In this document: positions 1-8,620 of the stretch, piece by piece
How positions within the stretch are numbered: the stretch's first letter is position 1
Layout of the letters: each line of letters starts with the position of its first letter
NCBI GenBank assembly: GCA_937884975.1
Contig: CAKZZS010000086.1
Location: forward strand, 1 to 33,879
DNA length: 33,879 bases
Direction of reading: 5' to 3'
Source: an uncultured Clostridia bacterium
Lineage (GTDB): Bacteria > Bacillota > Clostridia > Oscillospirales > Acutalibacteraceae
Translations under genes and position numbers: made by a program
Notes under the pieces: model-generated
What the model saw: the letters and a program-made list of their open reading frames with translations, nothing else
Told to the model about the DNA's origin: nothing
Database searches by the model: none

Positions 1-165
1 GTTGTAGGTTACGGCAGAGCCGAAAAAAAGCAGGTTCAGGAAATGACAAGAGTTATTTTAAACCTTGAAAAAATACCTAAACCCGACGACACTGCCGACG
101 CTCTTGCAATGGCTATTTGCCACGCTCACTCAAGCGGATCTTTAATGTCACTTCTAAAAAAATGA
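1..165 (+). CDS. ruvC: Crossover junction endodeoxyribonuclease RuvC, C-terminal end (5' truncated by window)
   Basis: The first 54 codons are open from base 1 and end in TGA. The peptide begins VVGYGRAEKKQV and contains DDTADALAMAICHAH, the RuvC C-terminal signature that supplies the last acidic metal ligands and a nearby His of the RNase H-like nuclease. RuvC resolves Holliday junctions by paired nicking, on junctions held by RuvAB. The N-terminal two thirds lie outside the window. Its stop is 10 bases before the preferred ruvA start, giving the common ruvC-ruvA-ruvB order, which strongly supports the call despite the fragment length. Confidence 0.93.
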   Translation, partial: VVGYGRAEKKQVQEMTRVILNLEKIPKPDDTADALAMAICHAHSSGSLMSLLKK

Positions 166-175
166 GGACTTGAAA

Positions 176-784
176 ATGTTTTATTCACTTACAGGAACTG
201 TTGTTCATTTTGATACCCAGTCGGTTGCGATAAGCTGTTCGGGCGTTGCGTTTAATTGCCTGACAAGTATGAACACCCTTAAAAGCGTAGCTAAAAAAGG
301 CGATGAGGTAACCGTTTACACTTATCTTAACGTTCGTGAGGATGCACTTGATTTATTCGGGTTTGCAACCGAAAAGGAACTGGAGTGCTTTAAGCTTCTT
401 ATAAGCATTTCCGGAATAGGTCCCAAAATGGCGCTTGCAATTCTTTCCGTACTTAATCCCGATGAATTTACCCTTGCAGTTGCAGCAGGCGATTATAAGG
501 CTATTTCCGTAGCGCAGGGAATCGGAGCTAAAAAGGCTCAAAGGGTTATTATGGAGTTAAAGGATAAGATTGCTTCGGGAATGTTTACGGATGTTTTTGA
601 TTCGTCAGGCGTTGACGTTGCGCAGGCTTCTTCAAACGGTAATACAGCCGAAGCGATTTCCGCTTTAACGATGCTCGGATATTCTCAAACCGAAGCTGCT
701 TCGGTTGTAAGTAAGCTTGACCGTTCACTTTCGGTTGAAGAAATTATTAAGCAAGCGTTAAAACTTCTTTCAAAGCAGGTGTAA
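176..784 (+). CDS. ruvA: Holliday junction branch migration complex subunit RuvA
   Basis: A 202-residue protein, the normal RuvA length. RuvA binds the four-way junction as a tetramer and loads RuvB rings. The N-terminal OB-fold (1-62) starts MFYSLTGTV, as in other RuvAs. Two helix-hairpin-helix motifs follow at about 76-90 (ISGIGPKMALAIL) and 110-128 (AQGIGAKKAQRVI), which contact the DNA backbone. After a flexible linker (about 137-155) comes the small RuvB-binding domain III (156-202). The start is set at ATG 176 because GAGGA at 164-168 is well spaced for it. A TTG at 170 in the same frame would add MK but is too close to the ribosome site. It lies between ruvC and ruvB. Confidence 0.97.
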   Translation: MFYSLTGTVVHFDTQSVAISCSGVAFNCLTSMNTLKSVAKKGDEVTVYTYLNVREDALDLFGFATEKELECFKLLISISGIGPKMALAILSVLNPDEFTLAVAAGDYKAISVAQGIGAKKAQRVIMELKDKIASGMFTDVFDSSGVDVAQASSNGNTAEAISALTMLGYSQTEAASVVSKLDRSLSVEEIIKQALKLLSKQV

Positions 785-787
785 GAA

Positions 788-1816
788 ATGGATTTTGATA
801 ATAACGAACGTATTGTTTCTCCTGATTTTAACAGCGCCGATACGGAAACCGAAATATCCTTAAGACCGAAAACGCTTAACGACTATATCGGTCAGGATAA
901 GGCAAAAGAAAATCTGAAAATTTATATAGAAGCCGCTAAGAACAGAAACGAAAACCTTGACCATGTTCTTCTTTACGGCCCTCCCGGACTCGGTAAAACA
1001 ACGCTTGCGGGAATTATCGCCAATGAAATGGGCGTTCAGATAAGGGTTACATCCGGTCCTGCAATTGAAAAGCCGGGCGACCTTGCCGCGCTTCTTACAA
1101 ACCTTAATGACGGCGATGTTCTTTTTATTGACGAAATTCACCGTCTTTCAAGAGCGGTTGAAGAGGTACTTTATCCGGCTATGGAGGACCACGCTCTGGA
1201 TATAATTATCGGAAAAGGACCTTCGGCGCGTTCAATAAGACTTGATTTACCCCGTTTTACGCTTGTCGGCGCAACAACAAGGGCAGGTCAGCTTTCCGCT
1301 CCGCTTCGTGACAGGTTCGGCGTAATATTAAGGCTTGAGCTTTACACAACGGAACAGTTAAGTCAGATAGTTCAGAGAAGCGCAGGAATACTTGAAATTT
1401 CCATTGATAAAAACGGAGCCGATGAAATTGCTTCACGTTCACGCGGTACGCCGAGAATTGCAAACCGACTTCTTAAAAGGGCAAGAGATTTTGCCGAGGT
1501 AATGGATAACGGTGTTGTAACCGAAGAAAATGCAAAAATTGCGCTTTCAAGAATGGAAATTGATAAGCTCGGTCTTGATAATATTGACAGACTTTTGCTT
1601 ATGACAATGATAAAGAATTATAACGGCGGTCCGGTCGGACTTGAAACCATCGCCGCAACTATCGGCGAGGAATCGGTTACAATTGAGGACGTTTATGAAC
1701 CGTTTTTGCTTCAGCTCGGCTTTATTGCAAAAACTCCGCGAGGCAGAATCGTTACGCCTCTTGGGTATAAGCATATGAATATCGATATGCCGGGACAGCA
1801 ATCACTTGAATTATAG
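788..1816 (+). CDS. ruvB: Holliday junction branch migration ATPase RuvB
   Basis: 342 residues, typical for RuvB. It is an AAA+ motor whose hexamers pump DNA through RuvA-bound junctions during recombinational repair. Visible motifs: SLRPKTLNDYIGQ at 24-36 (RuvB N-terminal signature), Walker A GPPGLGKTT at 64-72, Walker B LFIDEIH with D115 and E116, sensor 1 in LVGATT, PLRDRFG with the arginine-finger region, and a C-terminal winged helix containing the NYNGGPVGLETIA stretch. It begins 3 bases after the ruvA stop, so the two are almost certainly co-transcribed and possibly translationally coupled. Confidence 0.98.
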   Translation: MDFDNNERIVSPDFNSADTETEISLRPKTLNDYIGQDKAKENLKIYIEAAKNRNENLDHVLLYGPPGLGKTTLAGIIANEMGVQIRVTSGPAIEKPGDLAALLTNLNDGDVLFIDEIHRLSRAVEEVLYPAMEDHALDIIIGKGPSARSIRLDLPRFTLVGATTRAGQLSAPLRDRFGVILRLELYTTEQLSQIVQRSAGILEISIDKNGADEIASRSRGTPRIANRLLKRARDFAEVMDNGVVTEENAKIALSRMEIDKLGLDNIDRLLLMTMIKNYNGGPVGLETIAATIGEESVTIEDVYEPFLLQLGFIAKTPRGRIVTPLGYKHMNIDMPGQQSLEL

Positions 1817-1827
1817 GAGAAATTATA

Positions 1828-3177
1828 ATGGGCAGACTTTTTGGTACAGACGGCGCAAGGGGAATCGCCAACAGCGAATTGACCTGTGAGCTTTCAATGA
1901 AAATCGGCAGAGCCGCTGCAATGGTTCTTACCGAAAATCTTTCACATAAGCCGAGAGTTCTTATCGGTATGGATACAAGAGCTTCGTCGCATATGCTTGC
2001 TGCTGCTATTTCAGCCGGACTTTGCTCTGTCGGAGCGGATGTTCTTGTACTCGGTGATATTCCTACGCCGGGCGTTGCTTTTCTTGTAAAGGAATACGAA
2101 TATGACGCAGGAGTTATGATTTCCGCTTCTCATAATCCTTGTGAATATAACGGTATTAAGATTTTTCAGCATAACGGGTATAAGCTCCCGGATGAACTTG
2201 AAAATGAAATTGAAGAAATCATTCTTGACGAAACAAAGGTTCCGCCGGTTATGCTTGGTGGCGATGTCGGCAGAATATATTTTTCAAAGAGCGCGGTTGA
2301 CGATTATATTTTCCATCTTGCAATGACCTCTGACGGTGACTTCAAGGGAATGAGAATTGCTCTTGACTGCGCAAACGGCTCCGCTTCGGTAACTGCAAGA
2401 GCTCTGTTTACAAGACTCGGAGCGCAATGCTTTATTATAAACGACGAGCCTAACGGAATAAATATAAACGACAAATGCGGTTCTACTCATATGGAACAGC
2501 TTTGTAAATTTGTTGTTGAAAACAAATGCGATATCGGCTTTGCCTTTGACGGCGACGCTGACAGGATGCTTATTTCCGATGAAAACGGTAATCTCGTTGA
2601 CGGTGACAAAATAATAGCTCTTTGCGCAAAATATATGAAGAGCGAGGGAAAACTCAATAATGATACTGCAGTAGTTACCGTTATGAGCAATATGGGCTTC
2701 TTTGAGTTTTGCGAGAAAAACGGTATTAAATGTGAAAAGACAAAGGTCGGCGACAGATACGTTCTTGAAAATATGGTTAAGAACGGGTATTCTATCGGCG
2801 GCGAGCAGTCCGGTCACATAATTTTTCTTGACTATGCCACAACCGGTGACGGTCAGATGTCAGCTATTCAGGTTCTCAACGTTTTAAAAAGAACAGGCAA
2901 AAAAATATCCGAATTAGCCGATGAAATGAACGTTTTTCCCCAGGTTCTTATCAATGTCAGGGTATCAAATTTCGGCAAGACCAGACTTGAAAAGGACGAG
3001 GAGGTTCAGCTTGCAATAAGAGAAGCCTCCGAGGAGCTTGGCAATGACGGTCGAGTTCTTGTCCGTGTATCGGGTACGGAGCCGCTTGTACGGGTAATGC
3101 TCGAGGGTAGGGATTACGATAAAATCAGTTATCTTGCCGAATGTATTGCGAAGGTTGTTGAGGAAAGGTTAGTGTAA
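1828..3177 (+). CDS. glmM: Phosphoglucosamine mutase GlmM
   Basis: 449 residues, the usual size. GlmM converts glucosamine-6-phosphate to glucosamine-1-phosphate, the step before UDP-GlcNAc for peptidoglycan. The N-terminus GRLFGTDGARGIAN is characteristic. The catalytic phosphoserine lies in ISASHNP (S101), the Mg2+ loop is DGDADR (D241, D243, D245), and the phosphate-binding loop is RVSGTEP near 413-419, so all four alpha-D-phosphohexomutase signatures are intact. AGGAGA at 1815-1820, overlapping the ruvB stop, gives ideal spacing to ATG 1828. The GlmM-type start and lack of phosphomannomutase features make ManB/PgcA unlikely. Its stop codon shares one base with the next gene's start. Confidence 0.97.
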   Translation: MGRLFGTDGARGIANSELTCELSMKIGRAAAMVLTENLSHKPRVLIGMDTRASSHMLAAAISAGLCSVGADVLVLGDIPTPGVAFLVKEYEYDAGVMISASHNPCEYNGIKIFQHNGYKLPDELENEIEEIILDETKVPPVMLGGDVGRIYFSKSAVDDYIFHLAMTSDGDFKGMRIALDCANGSASVTARALFTRLGAQCFIINDEPNGININDKCGSTHMEQLCKFVVENKCDIGFAFDGDADRMLISDENGNLVDGDKIIALCAKYMKSEGKLNNDTAVVTVMSNMGFFEFCEKNGIKCEKTKVGDRYVLENMVKNGYSIGGEQSGHIIFLDYATTGDGQMSAIQVLNVLKRTGKKISELADEMNVFPQVLINVRVSNFGKTRLEKDEEVQLAIREASEELGNDGRVLVRVSGTEPLVRVMLEGRDYDKISYLAECIAKVVEERLV

Positions 3178-4040
3178 TGAGAGTTGCTTCTTCCTGGAAG
3201 GATTATGCGTTGTTGGACTGTTCCGAGGGCGAAAGACTTGAAAACTGGGGCGGCTTTACTATGGTGCGTCCCGATCCTCAGGTAATCTGGAAAACAAAAA
3301 AGACAAATAAGCTCTGGTTCAATGCCGACGCAGTTTACCACCGTTCAAATACAGGCGGCGGACACTGGGATTTTAACAAAAAGCTTCCGTCAAGCTGGCA
3401 GATAACATATAAGGACTTAACCTTCAATATTAAAAATATGGGCTTTAAGCATATGGGTATTTTCCCGGAACAGGCTGTAAACTGGGACTATACAAGGTCG
3501 CTTATTGAAAAAGCCGATAGACCCGTAAAGGTACTTAATCTTTTTGCTTACACAGGTGCGGCAACTGTTTCCGCGCTGAAGGCCGGGGCGAGCGTTGTTC
3601 ATGTTGACGCTTCAAAGGGTATGGTTCAATGGGCAAAGGAAAATGCCTTTTCTTCGGGCGTTGCCGACAGAAGCGTTCGTTGGATAGTTGACGACTGTGT
3701 TAAATTTGTTCAGCGTGAAATCCGCCGGGGCAATAAGTATGATATAGTCATAATGGATCCGCCGTCATACGGCAGGGGACCTAACGGAGAGGTCTGGAAG
3801 GTTGAAAATGAGGTTTATTCTCTTGTTGAGCTTTGTTCACAGGTTTTAAGCGATAATCCGATTATGTTTCTGATTAACTCTTATACAACGGGTCTTTCAC
3901 CGTCTGTAATGGAATATATACTCGGCACAACCGTTATGAAAAAAAACGGCGGTAAGGTTTCAAGTGATGAAATCGGACTAAAGGTTGAGGAAAGCGGTTT
4001 TGCGCTTGCCTGCGGTTCTTCCGCAATATGGGAATTATAA
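3177..4040 (+). CDS. Class I SAM-dependent methyltransferase (RlmI-like C-terminal family)
   Basis: 287 residues with a Rossmann methyltransferase core. Motif I is LNLFAYTGA at 120-128, an acidic residue follows the second strand (VHVDASKG, D144), and motif IV is DPPSYGRG at 194-201. The N-terminal beta-rich part (1-115, ending GIFPEQAVNWDY) is typical of the family that resembles the catalytic domain of rRNA cytosine-C5 methyltransferases RlmI/RlmK but lacks a PUA domain. An RNA substrate is therefore inferred, not shown. DPP[SF] motifs also occur in amino-methyltransferases. It overlaps the glmM stop by one base (TAATG), indicating translational coupling. No conserved TC/PC nucleophile pair was identified. 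Confidence 0.85.
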   Translation: MRVASSWKDYALLDCSEGERLENWGGFTMVRPDPQVIWKTKKTNKLWFNADAVYHRSNTGGGHWDFNKKLPSSWQITYKDLTFNIKNMGFKHMGIFPEQAVNWDYTRSLIEKADRPVKVLNLFAYTGAATVSALKAGASVVHVDASKGMVQWAKENAFSSGVADRSVRWIVDDCVKFVQREIRRGNKYDIVIMDPPSYGRGPNGEVWKVENEVYSLVELCSQVLSDNPIMFLINSYTTGLSPSVMEYILGTTVMKKNGGKVSSDEIGLKVEESGFALACGSSAIWEL

Positions 4041-4056
4041 TTTTTGGAGTTTTTTA

Positions 4057-4911
4057 ATGAATAAGGATTTTTCATTAAAATTTGATAATGTTTTTTACCG
4101 TTATGAATCCGACGAAGGCGACGCGGTAAATGATTTCGCGGTTAAGGAAGCTTCTTTTGAAGTTAAATCAGGCGAAATGATAGCCGTTTTAGGTCATAAC
4201 GGCTGCGGAAAAAGTACGCTTGCAAAGCTTACTAATTCGATAATTGTTCCGACCGAGGGAAAGGTTCTTGTCTGCGGTATGGACACTTCTGACGAAAGCA
4301 GAACCTACGATATCCGCCAGAGGGTCGGAGTGGTTTTCCAGAATCCCGATAATCAGATAGTCGCGTCCATTGTTGAGGAGGACGTTGCTTTCGGACCCGA
4401 AAATCTTGGTATTGAACGTGATGAAATAAGAAAAAGAGTTGACGCTTCTCTTAAAGCGGTGGATATGTACGACTACCGCGAGCACGAAACACATAAGCTT
4501 TCAGGCGGCCAGAAGCAGAGAGTTGCCATTGCAGGAATTCTTGCAATGCAGCCTGACTGTATCGTTCTTGATGAACCGACGGCAATGCTTGACCCTGTCG
4601 GCAGACAGGAGGTTATGAACACCGTTAAAAAGTTTAATAAAGAGCTCGGCGTTACGGTTATTTTTATTACCCATTTTATGGAGGAAGCCGTTGAAGCAAG
4701 CAGAATACTTGTAATGGACAAGGCAAGAATTATTCTTGACGGTACGCCCAAAGAGGTTTTTAAAAACAGTAAAAAAATCAGAGAAATCGGGCTTGACGTC
4801 CCGGCAACAGTTTCTCTTGCACTCGAACTTGAAAAAGAGGGCTACAAATTATCCTCGGACTTATTATCCGTTGACGAATTTGTTTCAGATATAGAAAAAC
4901 TTGTAAGGTAG
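4057..4911 (+). CDS. ecfA1: ECF transporter ATPase EcfA1
   Basis: 284 residues from ATG 4057, chosen because GGAG at 4046-4049 sits 7 bases upstream. An in-frame TTG at 3985 would overlap the previous gene and add non-homologous residues. It is an ABC ATPase with Walker A GHNGCGKST (46-54), Q-loop VVFQNPDNQ (92-100), signature LSGGQ (148-152), Walker B IVLDEP (D172, E173) and switch His H206. The NPDNQ Q-loop and VEEDVAFGPENLG stretch are hallmarks of energy-coupling factor A1 subunits. With EcfA2 and EcfT it powers vitamin and metal uptake by exchangeable substrate-binding S components. No S component is encoded in this window. Confidence 0.96.
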   Translation: MNKDFSLKFDNVFYRYESDEGDAVNDFAVKEASFEVKSGEMIAVLGHNGCGKSTLAKLTNSIIVPTEGKVLVCGMDTSDESRTYDIRQRVGVVFQNPDNQIVASIVEEDVAFGPENLGIERDEIRKRVDASLKAVDMYDYREHETHKLSGGQKQRVAIAGILAMQPDCIVLDEPTAMLDPVGRQEVMNTVKKFNKELGVTVIFITHFMEEAVEASRILVMDKARIILDGTPKEVFKNSKKIREIGLDVPATVSLALELEKEGYKLSSDLLSVDEFVSDIEKLVR

Positions 4912-4922
4912 GATTTTATTTG

Positions 4923-5789
4923 ATGCCGATAATTGAAATTGAAAATTTAACATATATTTACGGCATCGGTACGCCGTTTGAAAAGAAAGCGCTTGATGAT
5001 ATTTCACTTACTGTAGAACAGGGTGAAATGATAGGCATTATCGGTCACACGGGCAGCGGAAAAAGCACGCTTGTTCAGCACCTGAACGGTCTTTTTAAAC
5101 CGTCCAGCGGTAAGGTTTATATAAATGGCAAAGATATCTGGGAGAGTAAAAAGACCGTAAGACAGGCGCGTTTTACAGTCGGATTATGTTTTCAGTATCC
5201 CGAATATCAGCTTTTTGAAAGTACTGTTTATAAGGACATTGCTTTCGGACCTAAAAATATGGGACTTGATGAAGCGGAAATTGACAAAAGAGTCAGAGCT
5301 GCCGCAGGTTTTGTCGGTTTAAGTGAAGATGTTTTTGATTTGTCGCCGTTTGAGCTTTCGGGCGGAATGAAACGCAGAGCGGCAATTGCCGGCGTCATTG
5401 CTCTTGAGCCGGAGGTTTTAATTCTTGACGAACCCACTGCAGGTCTTGATCCGATGGGGCGTGAAACGATAATAAATATGATTAAAAATTATCGCTCCGA
5501 TACGGGAAAAACCGTTATAATGATTTCTCACAGCATGGATGACGTAGCCGGTTTTTGCGACAGAGTGCTTGTTATGAATAAGGGAAAGGCAGAAACCTTT
5601 GATACGGTTAAAAATGTTTTTTCCGATTCCGAAAAGCTTGTTTCACTCGGACTCGGCGTGCCGCAGGTCACCCGGATAATGATAAGTCTTAAAAAACGGG
5701 GTCTTGATGTAAGGACCGATGTCTTTACCTTTGAACAGGCTAAACAGGAGCTTGTTCGCCTTCTTAACGGAAGGGGGAAAGCAATATGA
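4923..5789 (+). CDS. ecfA2: ECF transporter ATPase EcfA2
   Basis: 288 residues from ATG 4923; a TTG directly before it (4920) could also serve and adds one Met. Walker A GHTGSGKST at 41-49, Q-loop CFQYPEYQLF (89-98), signature LSGGM at 145-149, Walker B LILDEP (D169, E170) and switch His H203. The QYPEYQLFE motif and the LSGGMKRR signature, with Met in place of Gln, distinguish EcfA2 from EcfA1. It pairs with EcfA1 as an asymmetric ATPase dimer binding the coupling helices of EcfT. It starts 11 bases after ecfA1 and its stop overlaps the ecfT start by four bases (ATGA). Confidence 0.95.
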   Translation: MPIIEIENLTYIYGIGTPFEKKALDDISLTVEQGEMIGIIGHTGSGKSTLVQHLNGLFKPSSGKVYINGKDIWESKKTVRQARFTVGLCFQYPEYQLFESTVYKDIAFGPKNMGLDEAEIDKRVRAAAGFVGLSEDVFDLSPFELSGGMKRRAAIAGVIALEPEVLILDEPTAGLDPMGRETIINMIKNYRSDTGKTVIMISHSMDDVAGFCDRVLVMNKGKAETFDTVKNVFSDSEKLVSLGLGVPQVTRIMISLKKRGLDVRTDVFTFEQAKQELVRLLNGRGKAI

Positions 5790-6601
5790 TTAACGATATT
5801 ACTATCGGTCAGTATTTCCCGGGAAATTCAATTGTTCATAAGCTTGATGCACGTATTAAGCTTATTCTCACCTTTGCTTTTATTGTTGCAATTTTTCTTT
5901 GTAAGAATTTTGTTTCACTCGGAATAGTTTCTTTTGTTCTTGTATTCGGAATTATTGTTTCGGGCATTTCTCCGAAAACTATTCTCAAAAGTTTAAAGGC
6001 AATAATTGTTATTGTAATTGTTACGTCACTGTTACAGATTTTTTATAATAAAGACGGCTCAATGCTGTTCGAATGGAAATTTATCCATATTTCGTCAAAA
6101 GGCCTTATGCTTGCAGGCTTCACATCATTGAGAATTATACTTTTGATTATTGCCGGCTCAATGCTTACCTACACGACTTCGCCTACAGTGCTCACGGACG
6201 CAATTGAAAGGCTCTTCTCTCCGCTGAATAAGCTTAAAATAGACGTTCACGTTCTTGCGATGATGATGACTATCGCCCTTAGCTTTATCCCGATTCTCAT
6301 AAAAGAAATTGATAAAATAATGTCTGCTCAAAAGGCGAGAGGCGCTGTTTTTGACGAAGGCGGTCTTATTAAAAGGTCGCAGGCGCTTATGACGGTAATT
6401 GTGCCATTGTTTGTCAATTCCTTCAGGCGTGCATACGAGCTTTCCTTTTCAATGGAATGCCGCTGCTATAAAGGCGGAGAGGGAAGAACAAGACTGCGCG
6501 AAATGAAGGTTAAACTAATTGACGCACTTTCCGTTGTTTTTATTGCGGTATTGATTTTTGCAGTTATTCTTACGAACATTTACTTTCTTTCGGTGATGTG
6601 A
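5786..6601 (+). CDS. ecfT: ECF transporter transmembrane coupling protein EcfT
   Basis: 271 residues, an integral membrane protein with hydrophobic segments near 24-40, 43-62, 70-85, 113-130, 155-172 and 245-268. The conserved family opening SIVHKLDARIKL is present. The coupling-domain motif with the Ala-Arg-Gly triad is AQKARG (ARG at 184-186), followed by the second Arg-containing element SMECRCY (222-228). EcfT transmits ATP-driven motion of EcfA1/EcfA2 to vitamin-binding S components. It is translationally coupled to ecfA2 (4-base overlap) and abuts truA, matching the conserved Firmicutes order ecfA1-ecfA2-ecfT-truA. Confidence 0.95.
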   Translation: MINDITIGQYFPGNSIVHKLDARIKLILTFAFIVAIFLCKNFVSLGIVSFVLVFGIIVSGISPKTILKSLKAIIVIVIVTSLLQIFYNKDGSMLFEWKFIHISSKGLMLAGFTSLRIILLIIAGSMLTYTTSPTVLTDAIERLFSPLNKLKIDVHVLAMMMTIALSFIPILIKEIDKIMSAQKARGAVFDEGGLIKRSQALMTVIVPLFVNSFRRAYELSFSMECRCYKGGEGRTRLREMKVKLIDALSVVFIAVLIFAVILTNIYFLSVM

Positions 6602-7335
6602 TGAGAAATATTCTTTTTACAATTTCATTCTGCGGTTCGAGCTATCACGGTTGGCAGGTTCAGAATAATGCCGTAACCGTTCAGCAAACTGTTCAGGACG
6701 CAATTGAAAAAATAATTCAAAAAAGAGAAAATATTGTCGGATGCAGTCGAACCGATTCGGGCGTTCACGCAAATATGTATTGCTTTAATATGCGAACGGA
6801 AAGCTCAATTGATTGCAGTAAGCTAATCGGCGCTGTGAACGCTCTTCTTCCAAAAGACATAAGCGTTCTTGACTGCAAAGAGGTTTTACCTGATTTTCAC
6901 GCAAGATATGACTGTAAGAAAAAGGAGTATAAATATCTTTTGTGGAACTCTGAAATTAGAAATCCGTTCCTTATTGACAGGGCGCTTATGTATCCTTATA
7001 AAATTGACTGCGATTTTCTTGACAGTCAGGCAAAACAGTTTGTAGGGAAATACGATTTTAGCGCTTTCCGTAATTCGGGAAGCAGTGTTGAGGATACTGT
7101 GAGAAATGTTTTATCCGCTTCTGTTAAAAGAGAAGGGGAAAGGGTTGAGTTTACTTTTTCTGCTGACGGGTTTTTATATAATATGGTCCGAATTATGGTC
7201 GGAACGCTTCTTGATATTTCATCGGGAAAAATACCCGAAAACTCAATTAAAAAAATTATTTTATCGTGTGACAGAAATCAGGCAGGATTTACTGCTCCTG
7301 CATGCGGATTATATCTCAATAAGGTTTATTATTAA
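6601..7335 (+). CDS. truA: tRNA pseudouridine(38-40) synthase TruA
   Basis: 244 residues from ATG 6601; a GTG at 6598 directly upstream in frame would add one residue. TruA isomerizes uridines 38-40 in the tRNA anticodon stem-loop. The family start RNILFTISFCGSSYHGWQ is visible, and the catalytic Asp lies in GCSRTDSGVHA (D52). The central DFSAFRNSGS and C-terminal FLYNMVRIMVGTLLDI stretches are also conserved. The start overlaps the ecfT stop by one base (TGATG), so it is part of the same operon. Length is as usual for bacteria. Confidence 0.96.
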   Translation: MRNILFTISFCGSSYHGWQVQNNAVTVQQTVQDAIEKIIQKRENIVGCSRTDSGVHANMYCFNMRTESSIDCSKLIGAVNALLPKDISVLDCKEVLPDFHARYDCKKKEYKYLLWNSEIRNPFLIDRALMYPYKIDCDFLDSQAKQFVGKYDFSAFRNSGSSVEDTVRNVLSASVKREGERVEFTFSADGFLYNMVRIMVGTLLDISSGKIPENSIKKIILSCDRNQAGFTAPACGLYLNKVYY

Positions 7336-7350
7336 AGCTGGTGATCTTAA

Positions 7351-8577
7351 TTGAAAAAGAGGAATAAAAAGAATATATCAATGGTTATTTCCGATAAGAA
7401 GAAGCTTTTAAAAGCAGGCGCAATTGTTATTGCGGTTTTGCTTGTGCTTTCTGTCGCTTCGTATAAATTCGGTAATTTTTCGCCTTTGGGAATTGGTAGA
7501 GGATTAAGTAATCTCACTGACGGAGTGATTTCAAATGACGGCTATCCTTATAAGGCTTCCGCAGGCGATATTGAATATATGACAATGAGTTATAACGATT
7601 TGGCTTTACTCAATGACACAAGCCTTAAAGTGGTTGACAGAACCGGAAGAACCGTAAGCGATTTTCCCCATAACTACTCGTCGCCGCTTCTTTATACATA
7701 CGGGAACAATATGCTTGTTCTCGATGCGGGAGGAAATAAATTCAGATTACAGACGTCGGGAAAAATTGTTTATGAAAATGAATTCGGTTTTGAGCTGCTG
7801 GCAGGCGATGTTTCAAAAAACGGTTCAGTTGCAATTGCTTCAAAGAGTGATAAGGGCGCTTCAATGCTGACTGTTTTTGACTCGAAGCATAAGGAGGTTT
7901 TCTCCTGGGTATGCGCTAAACAGCAAATTGTAAGCGTTGATATTTCCGAAAACGGTAAATATATTGCTGTCGGCGTTATCGGAGCCGAAAGCGGAGATAT
8001 TGTTTCTGACGTATATCTTTTCGATATAAATTATAAGGACGCACTTACAAGCCTTAAATTCCCCGGAACTGCCGTTGCAAAGGTTGAAATCCTTACGGGA
8101 AAAAGACTGCTTGTAATAGGAGATAATCTTATAACCTTTGTCAATTCAAAGGGCGAGAGAAACGATATTGATGTTTCTCTTGACACTGTTTCAAGATTTT
8201 ATGTTAGCGATAACAATATATCTGCTATTGTTCTTTCAAAGTATTCAAGCGCTTATGCCAATATTTTAAAAATTTATTCTTCTTCGGGAAAAGAGATTTC
8301 AAGCGCTGACATTGATTTTCAGATTAACGGAATGTGCTCGGACGGTAAACATATAGCTTTGCTTACTGACGGAAAGCTTGTCTGCTACGATTTATACGGC
8401 AGGGTTTCAGGTGAAAAGACTATTGAAAACGATGCCGTATCATGCTGTGTTTACGGAAACGATGTATATGTTCTGTTTTCAAATAGAATTGATAAATTCT
8501 CTGTCAGAGGTGTAACCGATGAAAGAGAAACACAGACACCTATTGAAAAAGTTGACGAAGAGGTGATTAAAAATTAA
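7351..8577 (+). CDS. DUF5711-family membrane-anchored beta-propeller-like protein
   Basis: 408 residues. A basic N-terminus is followed by one transmembrane helix at about 21-38, then an extracytoplasmic part rich in short beta strands (repeats of the LVVxDxxG/LLTDGKLVCYD type), suggesting a WD40/PQQ-like propeller. The pattern matches DUF5711 proteins of Clostridia; no enzymatic residues are recognizable and the function is unknown. The start is TTG 7351, supported by GGTGATC at 7340-7346, which fits the 3' end of 16S rRNA. It sits between truA and the cvpA-like gene, so a cell-envelope role is plausible but inferred. Confidence 0.8.
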   Translation: MKKRNKKNISMVISDKKKLLKAGAIVIAVLLVLSVASYKFGNFSPLGIGRGLSNLTDGVISNDGYPYKASAGDIEYMTMSYNDLALLNDTSLKVVDRTGRTVSDFPHNYSSPLLYTYGNNMLVLDAGGNKFRLQTSGKIVYENEFGFELLAGDVSKNGSVAIASKSDKGASMLTVFDSKHKEVFSWVCAKQQIVSVDISENGKYIAVGVIGAESGDIVSDVYLFDINYKDALTSLKFPGTAVAKVEILTGKRLLVIGDNLITFVNSKGERNDIDVSLDTVSRFYVSDNNISAIVLSKYSSAYANILKIYSSSGKEISSADIDFQINGMCSDGKHIALLTDGKLVCYDLYGRVSGEKTIENDAVSCCVYGNDVYVLFSNRIDKFSVRGVTDERETQTPIEKVDEEVIKN

Positions 8578-8620
8578 GCATTCTTTTAATTAACAATTTT
8601 TTGTTTGGAGGTTTTTAAAA

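Noticed and set aside
2284..2817. 177-codon open frame antisense to glmM
   Set aside because: Glm motifs on the plus strand prove the coding strand; the antisense frame has no ribosome site and no recognizable protein.
3985..4056. Upstream TTG extension of ecfA1
   Set aside because: It would overlap the methyltransferase end, and the extra residues are not part of EcfA homologues; ATG 4057 has a well spaced GGAG.
8578..8620. TTAACAA half-site before the cvpA-like gene as a Rex operator
   Set aside because: Only one half matches; the opposite half at the required spacing is absent.
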